Positions 58,558 to 64,000 of a stretch of DNA of 64,000 nucleotides are shown piece after piece. The translations under genes and the position numbers were made by a program. How positions within the stretch are numbered: position 1 is the stretch's first letter; each line of letters starts with the position of its first letter. Origin of the DNA: UBA4408 sp002389785 (GTDB lineage: Bacteria > Bacteroidota > Bacteroidia > UBA4408); assembly GCA_035438985.1 (NCBI GenBank), contig DAORJK010000010.1, forward strand, positions 62,001 to 126,000. Reading direction: 5' to 3'. The notes beneath the pieces were generated by a model, which was not told where the DNA came from, ran no database searches, and worked only from the letters and a program-made list of their open reading frames with translations.

Positions 58558-60135
58558 ATGGGAAATAAATTTCGAACTTGGTGGCTACTATTTATAGCAT
58601 TAAATTTTTATTTTTCCCAAGCCCAAGGGCAATCTAACGAGAAGAATCATCAAATTGAAAAAACTCATACTCGAACTTCAAACCATAAATTTTCAGACTC
58701 ATTAACTATACCTTTAAGTTTACTCATTGGATTGGATACGAAAAGCGTAAACAATAATTTTCAACTTATTGCTATGACAACTAATCGTAACTTAACTTTT
58801 ATTCCTATTAAAGATTCACTGAAATATAATTATGATGTTAATGGAAATATGATTGAAAAAAAGGAATATCAATCGATAAAAAATGGGGTAGCAAATTTAA
58901 GCTATACTAAATTTACGTATCAATTTGACTCACAAAATAATTTAATTAGTACTAGTTATTTTTACTATGATACTGTTAGCCAACATGAACTTATTATAAG
59001 TAGGTATCTATTAACTTACGACTCATTACAAAATTTAAGATCATTAAGTTGGCAACGCTGGGATACTCTTAACCAGAATTTTATAACCTATAATAAGGAT
59101 ACTACAGTTTATAGTGCGACAAATAAAGAAATTTCAAAAACAAGGTTTAAAAAATACTATTCAAATGGATTGCTGAAGCCTGAATTTAGAGAAAGTTATT
59201 TCTATGATTCCAATGATTTTATTCAGTACAGTTACTATGAATATTATGATACAACTTTAAATGTTTTTAAGTATCAAAAGTTGGATACCTGTATCACAAA
59301 TTCTTCAGGAAAAGTAATTGAAGTAACCAGAAAATTTTGGAATCCGATAACAAGTTCATTTAAAAATAATACCAAAGATTACTATTCATACGATAATGCT
59401 GGGAACATAATTTCATCGAGCTATTTAATTTGGAATAGTGTTATTAATAGTTTTGTAAATAAGCATCGAACCTTCACTACTTTTGATTCAAGTGGCAATT
59501 GCACTTCAAGTTTGATTCAACTTTGGAAGAATAATGCCTTTGTTAACAATCGAAAAAGCATTCGAACGTACAATAGTTTTAATGACATTACTTCGGAAAT
59601 TGAGTTCAGTTGGGATACAATCTCAAATTCATTTATAAACTATTCTAAGATTATACGCACATATGATTCAAACAATAATGTTGTAATGATTACTCAACAA
59701 TATGCTCAAGGGTTGAATCATACTTTAGTGAATTACTCCGAATTGGTGCTAAATTATGACGTAAACAATAATCTGGAAACTTCGTTTGGAAGTATTTGGG
59801 ATGCGTCTACTAATTTGTATGTGATTCATAGTGTCGTAAACTATTACTATCAATCTGTCATTGGTATAAAACACTACGAAGCTTTAAATAATCGACCATT
59901 TTATTTAAGTCCAAATCCATTTAATCAAGAAACAAGAATCAATTTTGAAGAAGAACATAAAGATGTTGTAGTAACTATTTTCGACCTAAAGGGCAATTTA
60001 GTCAACTCGTTTATGCCAACAGGAATAACTAAATCATTAGCTATTCCGAGGGGGAACCTTAAATCTGGTATCTATTTTATTGAAGTCGAAACAGGGAATA
60101 AAAGATATTCACAAAAGGTACTAATAGAAAATTAA
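58558..60135 (+). CDS. T9SS-sorted repeat protein of unknown function
   Basis: The 525-residue protein has a signal peptide (about 1-24, ending SQAQGQ). From about 90 to 430 repeats of about 35-45 residues contain Y-D-S/N-x-x-N and W-(D/N)-(T/S) motifs (YSYDNAGNIISSSYLIWNS, TYDSNNNVVMITQQY), reminiscent of RHS/YD repeats but not matching them well. The last 80 residues (FYLSPNPFNQETRINFEEE in part, then KSGIYFIEVETGNKRYSQKV in part) form a T9SS sorting domain. It is presumably exported to the cell surface. It is divergent from the Mn regulator. Confidence 0.75.
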   Translation: MGNKFRTWWLLFIALNFYFSQAQGQSNEKNHQIEKTHTRTSNHKFSDSLTIPLSLLIGLDTKSVNNNFQLIAMTTNRNLTFIPIKDSLKYNYDVNGNMIEKKEYQSIKNGVANLSYTKFTYQFDSQNNLISTSYFYYDTVSQHELIISRYLLTYDSLQNLRSLSWQRWDTLNQNFITYNKDTTVYSATNKEISKTRFKKYYSNGLLKPEFRESYFYDSNDFIQYSYYEYYDTTLNVFKYQKLDTCITNSSGKVIEVTRKFWNPITSSFKNNTKDYYSYDNAGNIISSSYLIWNSVINSFVNKHRTFTTFDSSGNCTSSLIQLWKNNAFVNNRKSIRTYNSFNDITSEIEFSWDTISNSFINYSKIIRTYDSNNNVVMITQQYAQGLNHTLVNYSELVLNYDVNNNLETSFGSIWDASTNLYVIHSVVNYYYQSVIGIKHYEALNNRPFYLSPNPFNQETRINFEEEHKDVVVTIFDLKGNLVNSFMPTGITKSLAIPRGNLKSGIYFIEVETGNKRYSQKVLIEN

Positions 60136-60266
60136 TTTTTTGCCTGCTTCATTATTAAAGTAAAATCCTTTTCCTCATTTTTTTTCGTATAATTAATTAA
60201 CCATTTCTAGTTAGTAATTCGTTAATAACATTTAAAACGAAGCTTAATTTGCAATAACCATTACAT

Positions 60267-60274
60267 TAAATTTG
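60267..60274 (+). promoter_or_regulatory. -7 box TAAATTTG of the esterase at 60301
   Basis: TAAATTTG fits TAnnTTTG. A TTTG at 60248-60251 is 15 bases upstream, slightly closer than the usual spacing. The leader would be about 20 bases. Confidence 0.5.
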
Positions 60275-60300
60275 CGTATAATTTATGTAAAAAAACATTC

Positions 60301-61170
60301 ATGTCAGTTAGTTTTAGTACTGCTATACGTTCCAGTTTTCATCGTTTTTTAAATCGCGATTCGGTGATTATTGAGCGAAAAAATAATTTTCGATCAACTG
60401 CTCTTGCCCGAAAAGTTGAAATAGATGTTTTTTTACCTCCGGATTACTTTTCAGGAAAGGAAACTTATCCGGTTTTGTACTTCAACGATGGCCAGGATAT
60501 GACCGCTATTCAGTTGGAACAAACTTTGGAAAAATTGTATTTTGAGAATAAAATTCAAAAAATAATAGTTGTTGCCATACACAGTGGTGCTTCCCGTATA
60601 CAAGAATATGGAACAGCTTCTCAACCCGATTTTGCTAAAAGAGGCAGTTTGGCCGGAAAGTATACAGAGTTTATCACTCAAGAATTAATGCCCTATATCA
60701 ATTCTCGCTATCAAACTTCAAATTTACCGCTACATACTGCCTTTGCAGGCTTTTCTTTAGGCGGTTTATCGGCCATGGATATATCTTGGCAACATCCTGA
60801 ATTATTTTCTAAGGTTGGCGTTTTTAGTGGTTCATTTTGGTGGCGTAAAAAAGCACTCGATAAAGGCTATACCGATGCCGACAGAATAATGCATGCAATC
60901 ATCAAAAACAGCAGCCCAAGAAAAGGGATGAAATTTTGGTTTCAAACAGGAACCCTCGACGAAACCAAAGACCGAAACAAAAACGGAATAATTGACTCAA
61001 TTGACGATACCCTAGATTTAATCAGCGAATTAGAAAGTTTGGGTTATACTCGAAAAGACACGATTCGATATTTAGAAATTGAAGGAGGGCGCCACGATCA
61101 AGCAACTTGGGGAACTGCATTACCTGATTTTTTGCAGTGGAGTTTTGGAATATCCAAAATTGCTAATTAA
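60301..61170 (+). CDS. Alpha/beta-hydrolase (esterase family, enterochelin-esterase-like)
   Basis: The 289-residue protein has no signal peptide. The nucleophile elbow GFSLGGLSAMDISW (about 150-163) gives the catalytic Ser, and GGRHDQATWG near the C-terminus the catalytic His. The segment YFNDGQDM (about 59-66) is typical of PF00756. Members hydrolyse siderophore esters or transfer acyl chains; the specific substrate is unknown. Its stop overlaps the convergent OstA-like gene by eight bases. Confidence 0.85.
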   Translation: MSVSFSTAIRSSFHRFLNRDSVIIERKNNFRSTALARKVEIDVFLPPDYFSGKETYPVLYFNDGQDMTAIQLEQTLEKLYFENKIQKIIVVAIHSGASRIQEYGTASQPDFAKRGSLAGKYTEFITQELMPYINSRYQTSNLPLHTAFAGFSLGGLSAMDISWQHPELFSKVGVFSGSFWWRKKALDKGYTDADRIMHAIIKNSSPRKGMKFWFQTGTLDETKDRNKNGIIDSIDDTLDLISELESLGYTRKDTIRYLEIEGGRHDQATWGTALPDFLQWSFGISKIAN

Positions 61171-62776
61171 AAATATCGTTCTTTTTCAAAGGTCGAATCG
61201 AACCATACCACTTAAAATCACGCAATAGTAATTCTTTTGGACTTAATTCTTCCATTGGATAAAGGGTTGCATCAGGTTTTGTGATAAAAGTAATACGGTC
61301 AACTTTATTTTCTTTTATCAAAATAATCATGTTGCTGCAATCAGTTTTATTAACTCCAATCAAAGCTTCTTTATCTTTTGCATAATAAATAGTTTGCCCG
61401 TTGCCATTTACATTTAAGCGCGCCAATGCATTGTTGGCAAACAAGCCTTTCATTGTTTTGCCTTTAATTTGGTTAAATCGAACGCTGTCTTCCTGCGACA
61501 CAATAAGCGCATTGTATTTAATGTCTAAACTTTCAAGTTTGCCATGATAGGTATGAATTGAAATGCTGTCGCCGGTTAACTGGTTTTTATCAGACCATAT
61601 AACCGGTTGAGTATACAAGTGCATAATTGAATCCTTATAAGAAAATACCAACGAATCGCACTTTCCCTGCATGTCGCTTTTGAAAAATTTTACTTTGTGA
61701 TAAGCAAGTAATACACGACTGCTTTTTTTGATTTGCGATTGGTTTGAATTAGCAACTGCTAAGTCTTTCGTGCTCTTTTTCTTCGTTTTTGGTGCAACTA
61801 TAGTTGCTTTCGAATCGGGTTTAGTTTGCAGCGCCAGCGCACTATCGGTAGTAGCACGTAATAAATCGGAATGTAAAAATAGCGAATCCTTATCGTAAAT
61901 CTGTATCAGTAAAGCATTTCCGGTAACTATTGAATTGTCTTCTAGTTCAAAATACTCACCTAATTCTCCGGTAATAATTATATTTTCGGAAGTATCACGT
62001 ACTTCAATATTATGCATGGCTTTACCATATCCTTTATTGCGATTGTAGTACAAGCTATCGCCTTTGAGTTGTTGTTTCGGATTTGTTAAACGGGCATTTT
62101 TATTAAATTGCGCAATGTTTTTTTTGGTATCGTACCAACCATTTTCGCAATAAATTGTGTTTTCTTTTCCAACTATTTGAGTAGGAGATAAGAAGTAAGC
62201 AATTTCACTCAGGGTATTGTATTTTAGTGTGTCACAGCTAACTGTGTATTCAGGATTTACGAGTATCACCCGATGTTTAAAATAAAAATCTTTACTCTTA
62301 GCGAAGTAATAACCGTTAATGCTGGTGAGTGTATTTTCTTTGTTCACAATTTTTCCACCTCCCGAATAATTTGCTAAATCGGAAGATAAATTATACTTCA
62401 AAAATTCAGTTGTAAGCGTAATGTCTTTGTCAATTAATCGAACCTGTCGGGTCAATTCAGCCATTTTAGTATTTCCATTATATTTTAAAAGCTGACCATA
62501 TAAATTTAACGTATCGCCTTGTTGTATATGCACATTTCCAAAAGCATCGAGTGAATTGTCGGGATACAGATATGCGCTATCGCAATACATTAGAGCACTT
62601 TCGTGTTTAAAAGAAACATTTCCTAATAAACGTTTAGCAGCACCATTGTCTTCATCGTATTCCAACGAATTGGCATTGAGCAATTCAATACGCGTTTGAC
62701 CTATAGAACTAATGCTAATTAAGAGTAGAATGAATAGAAGGTATTGCTTCACCACTTGATTTTTAAGGCGTCGCAA
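61163..62776 (-). CDS. OstA/LptA-like protein of the outer-membrane biogenesis pathway
   Basis: The 537-residue exported protein has a signal peptide (about 8-26, LFILLLISISSIGQTR in part) and long stretches of beta-jellyroll repeats such as GNVSFKHESALMYCDSAYLY (in part), FGNVHIQQGDTLNLYGQ and VRLIDKDITLTTEFLKYN, the OstA/LptA pattern. These proteins form periplasmic bridges carrying lipopolysaccharide toward the outer membrane. LptD and LptB are not in this window. It is longer than E. coli LptA, as is common in Bacteroidota. Confidence 0.85.
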   Translation of the reverse strand: MRRLKNQVVKQYLLFILLLISISSIGQTRIELLNANSLEYDEDNGAAKRLLGNVSFKHESALMYCDSAYLYPDNSLDAFGNVHIQQGDTLNLYGQLLKYNGNTKMAELTRQVRLIDKDITLTTEFLKYNLSSDLANYSGGGKIVNKENTLTSINGYYFAKSKDFYFKHRVILVNPEYTVSCDTLKYNTLSEIAYFLSPTQIVGKENTIYCENGWYDTKKNIAQFNKNARLTNPKQQLKGDSLYYNRNKGYGKAMHNIEVRDTSENIIITGELGEYFELEDNSIVTGNALLIQIYDKDSLFLHSDLLRATTDSALALQTKPDSKATIVAPKTKKKSTKDLAVANSNQSQIKKSSRVLLAYHKVKFFKSDMQGKCDSLVFSYKDSIMHLYTQPVIWSDKNQLTGDSISIHTYHGKLESLDIKYNALIVSQEDSVRFNQIKGKTMKGLFANNALARLNVNGNGQTIYYAKDKEALIGVNKTDCSNMIILIKENKVDRITFITKPDATLYPMEELSPKELLLRDFKWYGSIRPLKKNDIFN

Positions 62777-62862
62777 AACTACGAAAATTTGACTTTGACT
62801 GAAATTTCAAGATATGTTCATTCATTTATTTTTGTATTTTTAGCAAAAGAAAACAAGAAGGA

Positions 62863-62870
62863 TAGCTTTG
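62863..62870 (+). promoter_or_regulatory. -7 box TAGCTTTG of the methyltransferase gene
   Basis: TAGCTTTG fits TAnnTTTG and leaves a leader of about 12 bases before the ATG at 62888. A second box, TATTTTTG at 62827-62834, is also possible. No clear -33 is seen. Confidence 0.4.
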
Positions 62871-62887
62871 TTTTTGAATACTAGTTT

Positions 62888-63604
62888 ATGCCGCAACAGC
62901 ATTTTGAATTCAAACAATTTAAAATAAATCAAGACAAATGTGCCATGAAAGTTGGCACCGACGCTGTGTTGCTGGGCTCATGGGTAAATGCTCAAGAATC
63001 GAAATCCATTTTAGACATCGGAACAGGTACCGGAATAATTGCCCTGATGCTTGCACAAAAGTCGGCGGCGCATATTGATGCAATCGATATTGACGAGAAT
63101 GCTTTTATACAAGCTAGCGAAAATGTATCGCAGTGTAAATGGCACGACCGAATTAAAGTATACCATCAATCGCTACAACAATTTGAAGCAACTTCCGGTG
63201 ACAAAAAATATGATCTCATTGTAAGCAATCCTCCATATTTTATTGATTCTTCCAAAGCAAATGCCGAATCGCGCACGGCTGCACGACATACAGATTTACT
63301 GCCTTTTGATGAATTATTGCAAGGAGTCATTAAATTATTGGATAAAAAGGGAAAATTTTGTGTGATACTCCCATTTAAAGAAGCCGAATTATTTAGAGAT
63401 ATGGCTGAAACAAAACGCTTGCACATTGATAAAATTTTGAGGGTAAAAACACGTACCGATAAAACTGAAAAGCGCTTGTTGATGCAGTTTAAATTTAACC
63501 CAACTTCCTTTTCTGAAAGCAGCATTGTAATTGAATTAGATGAACGTCATTCCTACTCAGACGAATACAAAGAGCTAACAAAAGATTACTATTTAGCTTT
63601 TTAA
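62888..63604 (+). CDS. tRNA1(Val) A37 N6-methyltransferase TrmN6-like
   Basis: The 238-residue SAM-dependent methyltransferase has KVGTDAVLLGSWV (about 22-34), motif I LDIGTGTGIIALMLAQK (about 41-57) and the N6-adenine catalytic motif SNPPYF (about 114-119). The layout and length match YfiC/TrmN6, which methylates A37 of tRNA1(Val). rRNA or other small-RNA targets are possible alternatives. Its stop abuts the stop of the convergent saccharopine dehydrogenase gene with no spacer. Confidence 0.85.
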   Translation: MPQQHFEFKQFKINQDKCAMKVGTDAVLLGSWVNAQESKSILDIGTGTGIIALMLAQKSAAHIDAIDIDENAFIQASENVSQCKWHDRIKVYHQSLQQFEATSGDKKYDLIVSNPPYFIDSSKANAESRTAARHTDLLPFDELLQGVIKLLDKKGKFCVILPFKEAELFRDMAETKRLHIDKILRVKTRTDKTEKRLLMQFKFNPTSFSESSIVIELDERHSYSDEYKELTKDYYLAF

Positions 63605-64000
63605 TCAGGAATGTATTTTTTCAATAAATTGAATACCTAGTTCTTCCAATTCCATCAATACTGGTGAATAAATTTCTTTCGTTACAGGAATATGTACACC
63701 TGTTAATTTAATATCACCCAACAATATTTTACGAGTGGCAATGGCCATAGGTAATCCTACTGTTTTAGCCATGGCCGTGTGCACATTGTCATCTCCTTTT
63801 ACAACCAAGGTAGAACTAATGTGTCTATTTTTTGATGTGATAAATTGATGTTGCATCACAATCATGTCTTTGTCGTTTGGTTTTAATATCCATTTCGATT
63901 CAAGCAAATGCTGTAAGAGCTGTGCCGGACTTCCTTTTTCGAGTGATATACGCGTGTTATCAAACAGTCCAAGCCAATTCAATTTGTAGCTTACTTCAGC
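63605..64000 (-). CDS. Saccharopine dehydrogenase family protein, C-terminal fragment at the window edge
   Basis: The frame is open to the right edge (the visible start would be upstream of 64000), so only about 131 C-terminal residues are seen. The segment AKTVGLPMAIATRKILLGDI (in part) followed by GVHIPVTKEIYSPVLMELEELG (in part) is the signature of the saccharopine dehydrogenase C-terminal domain. Members work in lysine degradation or in polyamine and related amino acid synthesis. The N-terminal NAD-binding domain lies outside the window. Confidence 0.85.
   Translation of the reverse strand, partial: AEVSYKLNWLGLFDNTRISLEKGSPAQLLQHLLESKWILKPNDKDMIVMQHQFITSKNRHISSTLVVKGDDNVHTAMAKTVGLPMAIATRKILLGDIKLTGVHIPVTKEIYSPVLMELEELGIQFIEKIHS

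Noticed and set aside
62941..62970. TGGCAC-like sigma-54 match in the methyltransferase gene
   Set aside because: It lies within the coding sequence of a conserved motif and has no TTGC at the required spacing.
1..64000. tRNA, rRNA, tmRNA, insertion sequences, integrase or phage genes
   Set aside because: No cloverleaf, rRNA-like stretch, transposase motif or terminal inverted repeats were recognised by eye. A tRNAscan or ISfinder search would be needed to exclude them fully.

Overview
The window looks like chromosomal DNA of an AT-rich member of the Bacteroidota, probably near the Flavobacteriia/Sphingobacteriia side. The reasons are: several secreted proteins ending in type IX secretion (T9SS) sorting domains, SusC/FecA-style TonB receptors, families typical of this phylum (DUF2490, DUF4159, DUF6526, HYC/CC/PP-type small proteins), promoters of the phylum-specific -7 type (TAnnTTTG), and few Shine-Dalgarno sequences. 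I saw no rRNA, tRNA, transposase, integrase or CRISPR array.

Layout. 1-3.1 kb: a truncated TPR protein, a class III aminotransferase and a di-haem cytochrome c peroxidase, all on the minus strand. 3.2-7.6 kb: a hotdog thioesterase, a pterin dehydratase, an LPX-type leucine-rich-repeat T9SS protein and a PagL-like barrel. 7.7-11.1 kb: a His/Cys-rich small protein, a TonB receptor and a lipoprotein (probable metal or cofactor uptake locus). 11.4-13.2 kb: an ATP-grasp ligase with an esterase. 13.5-14.5 kb: a LamG T9SS protein. 14.5-20.8 kb: a tight six-gene minus-strand operon (ABC ATPase, ABC-2 permease, acyl carrier protein, condensation-like acyltransferase, FAD oxidoreductase, AMP-forming ligase), which I regard as the best candidate for an undescribed biosynthesis-and-export system. 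21-27.3 kb: a DUF6526 protein, a GreA-like protein, a DUF4159 protein and a 1.5-kilo-residue T9SS protein with seven Ig-like repeats and a NodB-type deacetylase domain. 27.6-31.9 kb: a methylmalonyl-CoA mutase large subunit, a halogenase-like flavoprotein and a small barrel. 32-39.6 kb: a minus-strand inorganic-carbon operon (SulP transporter, beta-carbonic anhydrase, DabA, DabB, DUF2490). 39.8-43.3 kb: two small exported proteins and a haem-type TonB receptor. 43.4-48.4 kb: a LuxR-type regulator with a degenerate receiver, a TPR-SpoIIE phosphatase and HtpG behind a sigma-54-like promoter. 48.7-52.1 kb: a polysaccharide sugar transferase, a lipoprotein and a Gfo/Idh/MocA oxidoreductase. 52.2-64 kb: Pcm, a lipoprotein, SmpB, a POT peptide transporter, an Nramp-Usp fusion with its MntR-like repressor and operator, a T9SS protein, an esterase, an OstA-like protein, a TrmN6-like methyltransferase and the truncated C-terminus of a saccharopine dehydrogenase.

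How the parts work together: the five-gene carbon operon combines bicarbonate uptake, CO2 hydration and DAB-type energy-coupled trapping. The manganese locus pairs a repressor and transporter with a perfect TTTAGA/TCTAAA operator over their promoter. The six-gene operon has the parts for activating an acid, carrying it on an ACP, oxidising it, transferring it and exporting the product. Product identities in that operon are inference. All family calls are from reading motifs by eye, without database searches.
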